NCBI GenBank assembly: GCA_913043145.1 | Contig: CAJWLP010000002.1 | Location: forward strand, 1-64,000 | From: an uncultured Bacteroidota bacterium | GTDB lineage: Bacteria; Bacteroidota; Bacteroidia; NS11-12g; UBA9320 | Direction of reading: 5' to 3' | Length of the DNA: 64,000 nucleotides | Part shown: in pieces, positions 44,205 through 52,562 of the stretch | Numbering within the stretch: position 1 is the first letter of the stretch | How the letters are laid out: each line of letters begins with the position of its first letter | The notes under the pieces: model-generated | What the model was told of the DNA's origin: nothing | Database searches by the model: none | What the model saw: the letters and a program-made list of their open reading frames with translations, nothing else | Program-made: the position numbers and the translations under genes

Positions 44205-45596
44205 ATGAATACGACAACAAAAATCATGAAATCACTTAAATCATTATTACTAGTAGTTGCTATACTTGGATACACATGTACACATGCACAAAGTGACTAT
44301 TTTTCCAAGATTAATCCAGCAAAGAAATTTTCTGCAGGTATAAACCTTGGTCTAACAAATTCATTCACCGATGCACCTACCAATAATGCGGGTAATGCCT
44401 TTGGTTTAAATGTGAAGTATTCCGTTTCTCACACTGTTGGTTTAAGAATGTCCTATATGGCCGGGTCTCTCAAAGGTGATAGATCAAATACGAGTGAGTC
44501 TTCTGGTCTTAATTCTTTCAACTTTCAAAATAATTTTTCAACTTTTGATTTATCAGCCGTTTTTACTTTAGGTAATATTTCATGGTTAAGAAATGTCAGA
44601 GATCTTCAATATTATTCTACTTTAGGCCTAGGAATTATGTCAAATAATTCTACAGGTGAGTTTGGTGATCCATCTGAGGGTTCGAGAAGTGAATATTCAG
44701 AATCAAATGTATTCGTTCCTTTTGGTGTAGGACTAAAATACAACTTGAATGAAAAATTTGATATTGGATTAAGTACTCAATTTAACTTTACTTTTGTTGA
44801 TGAAATTGACGCTTTCAACCCTAACGTAATTGCAAATAAGAATAATGATAATTCTAACTTTACAGGTATATCTGTGGCTTATAAATTTGGAACTGATAAA
44901 AATCAAACCACACACCTTGATTGGATCAACCCAGTTGAATCAATCTATAACGACATTGATTCTATAAACAATAGCCTCAAAAATTTAATGGCTGATACAG
45001 ATGGTGATGGTGTTGGTGACTATTTTGATAAAGACAATGAAACACCAGAAGGTGTCAAAACATACGGCGATGGTACTGCTGTTGATACAGACGGTGACGG
45101 TGTGCCAGATAGTAATGATAAAGAAGTATTCTCTTTGGTTACCGATGTAGACGCAGATGGTGTTGCTAAAGACGATGATGGAGACGGTATCCCCAATGCC
45201 TTAGATGCAGAGCCAAATAGTGCTGCTGGTGCTAGAGTTGATTCTAAAGGTAAAGCTTTTGAAATTAAAGAATATTCAGCATACAATTGCGATAATATTA
45301 CTCTTCCTACAGTTATGTTTGATAATGGAAGTTCTAAGATTTCACCTTCTTCTTATGGGACATTGTACTCTCTAGCTGAAAAGTTGAGAATGTGTCCTAG
45401 TTTAAGTGTGGTAGCAACTGGTTACACCAGAAGTAAAAGCGGTGAAAGACTTGCATGGAAGAGAGCAAATTCTATCATTGATCACTTAGAAGCTAACTAC
45501 GGCATTGAGAGAAGTAGAATATCAACAGACTATGCTTCTGATTCTGATGTAGATTATTCTTCAAGAAGAATTGATTTTTCTCAAACGGGAAATTAA
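44205..45596 (+). CDS. OmpA-family outer-membrane protein with calcium-binding TSP3 repeats
   Basis: About 463 residues (456 if ATG 44226 is used, which gives a cleaner signal peptide ending THAQ). Residues 25-250 form a predicted beta-barrel (PAKKFSAGINLGLTNSF). Residues about 265-345 hold thrombospondin-type-3-like Asp-rich repeats such as DTDGDGVGDYFDKDNE and DTDGDGVPDSNDKE, which usually bind calcium. The C-terminal OmpA domain (about 360-463) has TVMFDNGSSKISPSSYGTL and GERLAWKRANSIIDHLEANYG; its peptidoglycan-binding residues are only partly conserved. It anchors the outer membrane to the wall. A terminator follows. Confidence 0.9.
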   Translation: MNTTTKIMKSLKSLLLVVAILGYTCTHAQSDYFSKINPAKKFSAGINLGLTNSFTDAPTNNAGNAFGLNVKYSVSHTVGLRMSYMAGSLKGDRSNTSESSGLNSFNFQNNFSTFDLSAVFTLGNISWLRNVRDLQYYSTLGLGIMSNNSTGEFGDPSEGSRSEYSESNVFVPFGVGLKYNLNEKFDIGLSTQFNFTFVDEIDAFNPNVIANKNNDNSNFTGISVAYKFGTDKNQTTHLDWINPVESIYNDIDSINNSLKNLMADTDGDGVGDYFDKDNETPEGVKTYGDGTAVDTDGDGVPDSNDKEVFSLVTDVDADGVAKDDDGDGIPNALDAEPNSAAGARVDSKGKAFEIKEYSAYNCDNITLPTVMFDNGSSKISPSSYGTLYSLAEKLRMCPSLSVVATGYTRSKSGERLAWKRANSIIDHLEANYGIERSRISTDYASDSDVDYSSRRIDFSQTGN

Positions 45597-45617
45597 TTAA
45601 AAGAAATTGAATATATT

Positions 45618-45648
45618 AAGGCTTCGAGTTATCGAAGCCTTTTTTTTT
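45618..45648 (+). terminator. Intrinsic terminator after the OmpA-family gene
   Basis: AAGGCTTCGA, loop GTTA, TCGAAGCCTT and then a T-run of about eight. A ten-pair stem. Confidence 0.93.
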
Positions 45649-45667
45649 GTATAATTGTGTACATCAT

Positions 45668-46234
45668 ATGAAATATATTTTAGTTTTTCTTATTCTATTT
45701 ACTGGACTATTTGTTTTAGGACAGAACAACAATCAATTGGATTTAGTGCTTGATTTGAAACAAATTGATGATCAGTCGAGTTACCAGTTAATGTACAAGC
45801 GTAAAATTAATAATTCCATAACATTAAGAGGGGGGCTCTCTTTATTTATCGATACGGACAAAGAAATAAGAAATGATTCACTATCACTTCAAAGTGGCAC
45901 AGTAACGTATGATATATCTGCTGGTTTTCAAAGAGATTTGAAACTAGAGGGTTTTGATCATATTAAATTATACGTCGGCATGGATGGATATTGGAATTCT
46001 ACTTTAAATCGAAAACCCTATGAAACTTATTATGGATATTATTGGAATATTGGACTAAAGCCTTTGGTAGGGTTTTATTATGATCCTATTGAAAATTTAC
46101 GTTTATCGGTAGAGTCAAGAGCTAATTTGAATTTTAATTTCCAACAATATTCAGCTCCAGGTGAGAATATAGATCAGCGGGTAGACTTTAGATCACTCGA
46201 TCAGCTTGCTTTTGGGATCGGATATCTATTTTAA
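45668..46234 (+). CDS. Small exported beta-rich protein of unknown function
   Basis: A protein of about 188 residues with a signal peptide (KYILVFLILFTGLFVLGQ) and no recognised domain. After it, alternating hydrophobic and polar stretches (SYQLMYKRKINNSITLRGGL, LAFGIGYLF at the end) resemble an eight-strand outer-membrane barrel, with a final aromatic residue, Phe, as in many barrels. The start is ATG 45668; an in-frame TTG at 45647 lies in the terminator tail of the previous gene. The gene converges on tpiA with a four-base overlap of the stops. No function can be assigned. Confidence 0.65.
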   Translation: MKYILVFLILFTGLFVLGQNNNQLDLVLDLKQIDDQSSYQLMYKRKINNSITLRGGLSLFIDTDKEIRNDSLSLQSGTVTYDISAGFQRDLKLEGFDHIKLYVGMDGYWNSTLNRKPYETYYGYYWNIGLKPLVGFYYDPIENLRLSVESRANLNFNFQQYSAPGENIDQRVDFRSLDQLAFGIGYLF

Positions 46235-46980
46235 AAGCTATTTCCAATAGCTGCAAAGCTGTCAGCATTTAATGCAGCTCCTCCAATTAACCCACCATCG
46301 ATATCAGGACAGTTGAATAATTCTTGTGCATTCGCAGGTTTCACACTACCTCCATATAAGATAGAGATATTGTCTGCTACCATATCTCCATATTGTTTAG
46401 CAATTGTCTTTCTAATGAAATTATGTACTTCCTGAGCTTGTTTTGGAGATGCAGTTTCTCCTGTACCAATAGCCCACACGGGCTCATATGCAATAACGCA
46501 ATTAAGTATCTCCATTTCATTTAACTGAAATAATCCGTGTTCAATTTGATTACTGATTGTTCTGAAATGTTCGCCTTCTTGACGTTGTGTTAATGTTTCA
46601 CCACAACAGTAGATTGGTCTAAGCCCATGTTTTATGACATTCATTACCTTAAAAGACAGCGATAAGCTATCTTCCATAAAATATTCTCGTCGTTCGCTGT
46701 GACCTAAGATAACATATTCAACACCTACACTTTTTAGCATACCTGCAGAAATTTCACCGGTGTATGCTCCTGCATCTTGTTGGTGGCAGTTTTGTGCAGC
46801 TATTGAAATGCTTGTATGCGAGAGCATCTGATTAAAGCTATTTAAATGAATTGTAGGAGGGGCTATAATTGTTAATATGTCTTTATTGATATTGGAATCT
46901 AATATCTCTGATAATAATGTTTTTCCTTGGTTAATATCCAAGTTCATTTTCCAATTTCCGGCTACAATTTTTTGTCTCAT
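46231..46980 (-). CDS. tpiA: Triose-phosphate isomerase
   Basis: A 249-residue TIM barrel: VAGNWKMN at the N-terminus (active-site Asn and Lys), VILGHSERREYF with the catalytic His, IAYEPVWAIGTGETASP with the catalytic Glu and the flexible loop, and ILYGGSVKPANA for phosphate binding. It interconverts dihydroxyacetone phosphate and glyceraldehyde 3-phosphate in the cytoplasm. It overlaps the upstream GlmU-like gene by four bases, so the two are translated together. The stop overlaps the convergent exported-protein gene. Confidence 0.98.
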   Translation of the reverse strand: MRQKIVAGNWKMNLDINQGKTLLSEILDSNINKDILTIIAPPTIHLNSFNQMLSHTSISIAAQNCHQQDAGAYTGEISAGMLKSVGVEYVILGHSERREYFMEDSLSLSFKVMNVIKHGLRPIYCCGETLTQRQEGEHFRTISNQIEHGLFQLNEMEILNCVIAYEPVWAIGTGETASPKQAQEVHNFIRKTIAKQYGDMVADNISILYGGSVKPANAQELFNCPDIDGGLIGGAALNADSFAAIGNSF

Positions 46981-48176
46981 TTTATGCTAGTTTTTTCCCA
47001 GAATCTAAGTTCTGAAGTATCATTAAAAATAGATGTTAATATTTCTTGTTCTTTTTTGGTAAGCTCCTCGTTTCGCCTTTCCATTACTTTTTTGGCAGTC
47101 TGAAAGGCCTTATTCGTTTGATATGTTGCAAATCCTGAGGAGCCACCCCATGTAAATGATGGAATAAAATTTCTAGGGAAATTTCCACCAAATATATTGG
47201 CAGAAACACCAACTACAGTACCTGTATTAAACATGGTATTTATACCACACTTGCTATGATCTCCCATGATTAAACCACAAAACTGTAGTCCTGTATCTAG
47301 AAAGCGTTGTTTTGAATAATTCCATAATTTTACAGACGCATAGTTATTCTTCAGATTAGAACTATTTGTGTCTGCTCCGAGGTTACACCATTCACCAATA
47401 ACAGAATTACCTATAAAACCATCGTGACCTTTATTGCTGTTTTTAAAAAAAACAGAATTATTTACTTCCCCACCAACTTTACATTGTGGCCCAACTGTGG
47501 TATCACCATATATTTTAGCTCCCATTTTAATGATTGCATTCTCTCCAAGAGCGAAAGGACCTCGAATGAGACTTCCTTCCATGACGGTACTATTTTTCCC
47601 TAAGTAAATAGGTCCATTTTCCGTATTGAATACTGATGCTTCTACTCGTACACCTTCTTCAATAAAAATATCTTTGCCAAGGATTGTATTTGTAGATGAT
47701 ATTTGCTTACTCTCTCTATTATTGGTGAGAACTTCAAAGTCAGATTTGATTTCATAACCATTTTTAGTAAATATATCATGTGCTTGACTTATCATGGAAC
47801 ATGATATTTCCTTGTTTGATTTTGATAATGAATATTTAACCAATTCTTCAAAACGTTTAAATTTTTTTGAAGTCTTTATGGCGATAATCAAGTCATTTTT
47901 TACAAGTACTTCTTCGTTTGATAGTGCGTTTATTTGATTAGTCAAATCAGAAGAAGGAAGGGATCTACCGTTAATGTAAACGTTTTCATTTTCATGATTG
48001 ATACCATATTTATCTGCTAAGTAATCTTGTGTGATGTAAGAAACTTTTTCAGAAATATATTTGGACCATTTTTCAGCTATTGTTAATATGCCAACCCTTA
48101 ATTCAGCACAAGGTCTTGTGAATGTTAGTGGGAGTAGATTTACTCTCCTGTCATCGTCAAATAGTATGATATTCAT
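46977..48176 (-). CDS. GlmU-like bifunctional nucleotidyltransferase/acetyltransferase (Bacteroidota type)
   Basis: A 399-residue protein like the alternative GlmU of Bacteroidota (TIGR03991 type). The N-terminus MNIILFDDDRRVNLLPLTFTRP and GILTIAEKW is the family signature, in place of the classic GlmU pyrophosphorylase motif. From about residue 190 a left-handed beta-helix with hexapeptide repeats follows (for example FIGNSVIGEWCNLGADTNSS). It should make UDP-GlcNAc for peptidoglycan and LPS, as inferred from the family. The start lies 10 bases from a promoter element that is also the loop of the rpmE2 terminator. tpiA follows with overlap. Confidence 0.85.
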   Translation of the reverse strand: MNIILFDDDRRVNLLPLTFTRPCAELRVGILTIAEKWSKYISEKVSYITQDYLADKYGINHENENVYINGRSLPSSDLTNQINALSNEEVLVKNDLIIAIKTSKKFKRFEELVKYSLSKSNKEISCSMISQAHDIFTKNGYEIKSDFEVLTNNRESKQISSTNTILGKDIFIEEGVRVEASVFNTENGPIYLGKNSTVMEGSLIRGPFALGENAIIKMGAKIYGDTTVGPQCKVGGEVNNSVFFKNSNKGHDGFIGNSVIGEWCNLGADTNSSNLKNNYASVKLWNYSKQRFLDTGLQFCGLIMGDHSKCGINTMFNTGTVVGVSANIFGGNFPRNFIPSFTWGGSSGFATYQTNKAFQTAKKVMERRNEELTKKEQEILTSIFNDTSELRFWEKTSIK

Positions 48177-48207
48177 AAAAAAAGGCTCTCCAAATATAGA
48201 AAGCCTT
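48177..48207 (-). terminator. Intrinsic terminator after rpmE2, with the next promoter in its loop
   Basis: On the minus strand: AAGGCT, one mismatch, two more pairs, an eight-base loop, then AGCCTT and a T-run of seven. The loop is exactly TATATTTG, the -7 element of the downstream gene. Confidence 0.75.
48191..48198 (-). promoter_or_regulatory. Bacteroidota -7 element (TATATTTG) for the GlmU-like gene
   Basis: Perfect TAnnTTTG on the minus strand, 14 bases before ATG 48176, located in the loop of the rpmE2 terminator hairpin. The predicted leader is about 10 bases. Confidence 0.5.
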
Positions 48208-48229
48208 ATTGATATTGTTGAAATTATGC

Positions 48230-48481
48230 CTATTTCTTTTTGGCGTAACGCTTATTAAACTTGTCAATTCTACCTGCAGTATCAACGAAATTGGTCTTAC
48301 CGGTATAAAATGGATGAGAAGCACTTGAAATCTCCAATTTGTATACTGGATACTCATTTCCATCTTCATAAGTGATGGTCTCTTTAGTTTCAACACAAGA
48401 TTTTGTAAGAAACTGATATCCATTTGACATGTCTTTAAACACAACTAATCGGTAGTTGTCTGGGTGTATTTCGCTTTTCAT
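48230..48481 (-). CDS. rpmE2: 50S ribosomal protein bL31, type B (zinc-free)
   Basis: An 83-residue bL31 of the B type: [20 protein letters not shown], then [20 protein letters not shown] and a final basic [13 protein letters not shown]. The zinc-binding cysteines of the A type are absent (one Cys only, in KSCVETK). In other Bacteroidota it also lies beside the GlmU-like gene. A terminator follows its stop. A one-mismatch promoter element, TATATTTT, lies upstream at about 48522-48529. Confidence 0.96.
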   Translation of the reverse strand: MKSEIHPDNYRLVVFKDMSNGYQFLTKSCVETKETITYEDGNEYPVYKLEISSASHPFYTGKTNFVDTAGRIDKFNKRYAKKK

Positions 48482-48576
48482 TTTTTAAAATCTTTACGGT
48501 TATGTAATATGTGAACCTATTTAAAATATAAGTAAATTCAATTTTTCCTTTTAAAGGACTGCAAATTTAGTATAAT

Positions 48577-50439
48577 TTGCAATCTATTCAAGTGGATTCA
48601 AGGATAAAAAATATTGTAAAGTGTTTATCATTTCTTTTTTGTTTGGTTCTTCCGTTTTGGATAAGTCGCCTTTGGTTATTATGGTCGTACCCTGATTTAA
48701 CGGTATCAGATCCAATAAATTATCTATTCCATGTAATTCGATTTGATCTAAAGGCACTTGCTATCTGGTATTCACCGTTGTTTATCTTTTTGGGAGTGGG
48801 GCTTTTTATTCAAATAAAATGGTGGCAATTTATAACAAGAATTACTTTCAGTCTACTTTTTTTATTTGCTCTAGTGTTTAACTTAATTGCTGTATTATAC
48901 TTCCCAATTAGTAAAACAATTGTTGGAGGAGAATTATTTCAGCTATTGTCTGGTCAGAGCTTATGGATTGTCTTAGGATATATTACCGAGTATTGGTATG
49001 TTATTATTTTAATTCTTAGTATAAATACCATAATATTAAGACTATTTAAGAAATTAAACTTAATTGTAAGTATGGGTTACCGTATTTTTATGGTTATTTT
49101 TACTTTTTTAGCTATTGGTTTTTTTGCTCGAGGAGGGGTAGCGTTAAAACCACTTAATTTAATGGATGCCTTCGCAGAGTTGACTAATGAAGAGGTAACA
49201 ACTGCAATTACTCCCTTATATATTTTGTTAGAATCTTACGGGAAACAGGATATTCAATATGAGGCTTATTTTTCGGATATCCAACTCAATGAAGCTTTAT
49301 CGAATGACAGGAAGATTTACAATAATTTACCATTTAAAAGACCAAATATATGCCTTATTTTATTAGAGAGTTTTGGTAAAGAATATACCGGAATCAATCA
49401 AACTAGTCAACCTAGCTACACCCCATTTTTAGATAGCTTAATGGATCAGTCAGTTAATTTTACGAATGCCTATGCAAACGGTCTTCGGTCAATTGATGCA
49501 GTAGCATCCTGTTTGGCTGGTATCCCATGTTTAATGAAACAACCTTTCATTGGTTCTCTTTATACCCAATCAGATGTTAAAACAATACCAAAAGTGCTAA
49601 AAAAAGATGGTTATACCACTTCTTTTTTTCATGGTGCAGACGAACTTTCGATGGGTTTTAAACGATATCTTCAGTTTCAAGATATTGATAATTATTATGC
49701 TAAACAAAACTATCCTGATATTTCAGATTTTGATGGAACTTGGGGGATTTATGATGAACCTTTTTTGGAGTATTGTGGGAAAACTTTATCTAATCAAAAG
49801 CAACCTTGGTTCTCTGGAATTTTCACACTAAGTAGTCATCATCCATATAAAATTCCTCAGAGGTATAATTATCTGCCCAAAGGAACTATTGAAATTCATC
49901 AATCCATTGGATATACGGATCATGCTTTAGCACAATTTTTCAAGTCTGTTCAATCAGAAAGTTGGTTTGAAAACACAATTTTTATAATAACAGCTGATCA
50001 TTCATCTTTAAACGAAACACCGATGTATCGTTCGTCATTAGGAAAGTATGCAGTACCTCTATTTATATATTCGCCAAAATGGCTAGCATATCGTGAGGAG
50101 ACCCAGGTAGCTCAACATATTGATATTTATTCGACAATCAGACATATTACCTCCTCAGAGGGTCATGTATCTTTTGGCAATAGTCTTTTAAGTACTAGAG
50201 ATTCTCAAGGAATAGTACTTTTTGATGGAAATATATATAGTTATACGAATGACTCCTTGACTATCGAATGGAATGGGGATAAACATGTTCGTTTATTTAA
50301 CTATCAATCTGATCCAGCTCACCAAAATGATTTGTCAGCTGAACAGCCAAAGTTAGTTGAGAGAATGCTTCAAGAATTAAAGATGTACATTCAGAAATAC
50401 AACTATAGGCTGCTAAATAATAATTTTAACAACCAGTAA
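48577..50439 (+). CDS. LTA-synthase-like sulfatase-family phosphotransferase (membrane protein)
   Basis: A protein of about 620 residues with five N-terminal membrane helices (about 15-40, 60-80, 85-110, 130-155, 165-190) and a periplasmic sulfatase-fold domain. Motifs: NICLILLESFGKEYTG (metal-binding Glu), GLRSIDAVASCLAGIP (likely nucleophile Ser in place of the usual Thr), FFHGADE, SSHHPYKIP and FIITADHSS. The family includes lipoteichoic acid synthase and phosphoglycerol or phosphoethanolamine transferases; in a Gram-negative cell a glycan- or lipid-modifying transferase is more likely. The start is uncertain: TTG 48577 lies within a near-promoter (TATAATTTG), so GTG 48592 may be used. Confidence 0.85.
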   Translation: MQSIQVDSRIKNIVKCLSFLFCLVLPFWISRLWLLWSYPDLTVSDPINYLFHVIRFDLKALAIWYSPLFIFLGVGLFIQIKWWQFITRITFSLLFLFALVFNLIAVLYFPISKTIVGGELFQLLSGQSLWIVLGYITEYWYVIILILSINTIILRLFKKLNLIVSMGYRIFMVIFTFLAIGFFARGGVALKPLNLMDAFAELTNEEVTTAITPLYILLESYGKQDIQYEAYFSDIQLNEALSNDRKIYNNLPFKRPNICLILLESFGKEYTGINQTSQPSYTPFLDSLMDQSVNFTNAYANGLRSIDAVASCLAGIPCLMKQPFIGSLYTQSDVKTIPKVLKKDGYTTSFFHGADELSMGFKRYLQFQDIDNYYAKQNYPDISDFDGTWGIYDEPFLEYCGKTLSNQKQPWFSGIFTLSSHHPYKIPQRYNYLPKGTIEIHQSIGYTDHALAQFFKSVQSESWFENTIFIITADHSSLNETPMYRSSLGKYAVPLFIYSPKWLAYREETQVAQHIDIYSTIRHITSSEGHVSFGNSLLSTRDSQGIVLFDGNIYSYTNDSLTIEWNGDKHVRLFNYQSDPAHQNDLSAEQPKLVERMLQELKMYIQKYNYRLLNNNFNNQ

Positions 50440-50441
50440 TG

Positions 50442-50449
50442 TACCTTTG
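50442..50449 (+). promoter_or_regulatory. Bacteroidota -7 element (TACCTTTG) for hisS
   Basis: Perfect TAnnTTTG ending five bases before ATG 50455. The transcript would start at or just before the start codon. Confidence 0.55.
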
Positions 50450-50454
50450 TTGCA

Positions 50455-51828
50455 ATGCAAAAACCTTCTAATCCACAAGGTACTCGAGATTTCGGTCCTG
50501 AGGTTATGCGAAAACGCAATTTGATTCTAGATACTATTCGAGGTGTATTTAAAAAATATGCTTTCGAACCGCTTCAAACTCCTGCACTTGAAAATCTAAG
50601 TATGCTTACTGGTAAGTACGGAGATGAGGGAGATAAGCTACTTTATAAGATAAGAAGTAATCGAGAAATAAGTCATGAAATTGATGAGGAAAAAGCTCAA
50701 ACTATTAAAGACTTATTTCCTGATCGATGGATACCTGGCGAATCTAAGCTGGGTCTTAGATATGATTTGACTGTACCATTTGCCCGGTTCGTAGTGCAAC
50801 ACAGAAATGAAATATCATTCCCATTTAGAAGATACCAGATACAGCCAGTTTGGCGAGCTGATCGTCCTCAAAAAGGAAGATTTAGAGAGTTTACTCAATG
50901 TGATGCTGATTGCATAGGGAGCACTTCTTTAATTCATGAAGCAGATTTGATACATATCTACAATGAGGCTTTTACAAGTCTTAATTTGTCAAGCACCGTG
51001 GTGAAAATAAATCACCGTAAATTTTTAGAGGCAATGGTTGATGAACTTTCTTTAGATTTTCCAGTTGCTCAATTTACATCTACACTTGATAAATTAGATA
51101 AAATAGGGAAAGATGGTGTAGTCAATGAACTAATAAATGCAGGCATTGATGAAGCAAAATGTCTAGAGCTTTTTGAGTTAATTATAAATTCAGATTTGAA
51201 CAAGGCTATTCTGGACCAACTAGCTATTTCATTTAATCAGAATGTTTTAGCAATGGAGGCTATCAAAGATCTTAAAGAACTAGTGAGTTATTTGGGTGAT
51301 TCCCCTCTGAATATTCAATTAAAGCTTGATTTGAGTCTTGCTCGGGGGTTGGACTATTATACGGGATGCATCTTTGAGGCCATTATTCCTGGTAGTGGTA
51401 TTGGAAGCGTTTCGGGTGGTGGTAGATATGATAACTTAACTGACATTTTTGGCTTAAAAGATGTTTCCGGAGTTGGGATTAGCTTTGGAGTAGATCGATT
51501 ATACGAGATACTTGAATCACAAAAGCTCTGGCCAAACTCAAAATCGTTTAATCAATCTATTTTGATTTGTCATTTTAACCGAGAGACCCAAGTTTATGGA
51601 GCAGATATTGCACGAAAAATGCGAAATAAAGAGCTTTCAGTATTAGTTTATCCTGATAATAAGCGAATCAACAAACAGTTAGATTTTGCAAATAATAAAG
51701 GTTTTACTCATGCGATAGTCATTGGTCAGGATGAGATGGAGTCTTCATTTCTTACCCTAAAAAACTTAATTACAGGGGATCAAAATAAAATGAGTGTGGA
51801 CGATTGTATAGCTCATCTAAAGTCGTGA
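50455..51828 (+). CDS. hisS: Histidyl-tRNA synthetase
   Basis: A 457-residue class II synthetase that charges tRNA-His. Motifs: KPSNPQGTRDFGPEVMRKRN at the start, LRYDLTVPFARFV (motif 2 region), FPFRRYQIQPVWRADRPQKG with the ATP-binding Arg, LARGLDYYTGCIFE (histidine A motif), SVSGGGRYDNL and GISFGVDRLYEIL (motif 3), plus an anticodon-binding domain from about residue 365. Length is usual. The stop overlaps the start of the next gene (GTGA). Confidence 0.98.
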   Translation: MQKPSNPQGTRDFGPEVMRKRNLILDTIRGVFKKYAFEPLQTPALENLSMLTGKYGDEGDKLLYKIRSNREISHEIDEEKAQTIKDLFPDRWIPGESKLGLRYDLTVPFARFVVQHRNEISFPFRRYQIQPVWRADRPQKGRFREFTQCDADCIGSTSLIHEADLIHIYNEAFTSLNLSSTVVKINHRKFLEAMVDELSLDFPVAQFTSTLDKLDKIGKDGVVNELINAGIDEAKCLELFELIINSDLNKAILDQLAISFNQNVLAMEAIKDLKELVSYLGDSPLNIQLKLDLSLARGLDYYTGCIFEAIIPGSGIGSVSGGGRYDNLTDIFGLKDVSGVGISFGVDRLYEILESQKLWPNSKSFNQSILICHFNRETQVYGADIARKMRNKELSVLVYPDNKRINKQLDFANNKGFTHAIVIGQDEMESSFLTLKNLITGDQNKMSVDDCIAHLKS

Positions 51829-52553
51829 AGAGATTCAATTTTAAGGATCAAATCGTATTTGAAAGTACCAACTACTTGGCAATCAATAAGCCACCTGGAG
51901 TGAGTAGTTTGCATGAACGCATTGGCTTGGCTAATTCTGTTATCGAACAAGCCAAAAAATACGATGAGCAATTGCAGTTATGTCACCGTTTAGACAAAGA
52001 AACCAGTGGTGTTTTGCTACTATCTAAGCATGCAAAAGCATACTCACATGCTGCACAAGCATTTGAAAAAAGAATGGTCAAGAAAACCTATCATGCCATT
52101 TCACAAGGAATTCATAAATTCAAAAATTTCACAGTAAATCTTCCTTTGGTAACTACTCGAAGTGGAAGGAGTGCTGTAAATAAACAAAGGGGTAAGCCCA
52201 GTCAAACAACGTTTGATACACTTGATAATTTCACTCATTTTACCCTTATTTCTTGTAGTCCAGTATCTGGTCGTCAGCACCAGATTAGGATACATTTAGC
52301 TTCGCAAAATGCTCCAATAGCTGCTGATGAAATCTATGGTGGAGAGTTACCTTTTCTTTCAAAATTCAAAAAGAAATTCAATCTAAAGAAAGGGAGTGAG
52401 GAGCAACCTATGATTAATCGATTCGCTCTGCACGCATATTCTTTAAATCTTAGGGATATTGATGGAACAACATTAGATATAAAGGCTGATTATCCAAAAG
52501 ACTTCAGGGTATTTCTTTCACAATTACAGAAATTTGATTCTCTGAATCATTAA
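51825..52553 (+). CDS. RluA-family 23S rRNA/tRNA pseudouridine synthase
   Basis: A protein of about 242 residues with the RluA-family active site LCHRLDKETSGVLLLSKHAK (catalytic Asp), an upstream YLAINKPPGVSSLH and CSPVSGRQHQIRIHLASQNA downstream. There is no N-terminal S4 domain. It converts uridine to pseudouridine in rRNA or tRNA; the exact target cannot be read from the sequence. The start chosen is GTG 51825, which overlaps the hisS stop; an in-frame TTG at 51804 lies inside hisS. It converges on lon. Confidence 0.88.
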   Translation: MKRFNFKDQIVFESTNYLAINKPPGVSSLHERIGLANSVIEQAKKYDEQLQLCHRLDKETSGVLLLSKHAKAYSHAAQAFEKRMVKKTYHAISQGIHKFKNFTVNLPLVTTRSGRSAVNKQRGKPSQTTFDTLDNFTHFTLISCSPVSGRQHQIRIHLASQNAPIAADEIYGGELPFLSKFKKKFNLKKGSEEQPMINRFALHAYSLNLRDIDGTTLDIKADYPKDFRVFLSQLQKFDSLNH

Positions 52554-52562
52554 CCTTAGATT

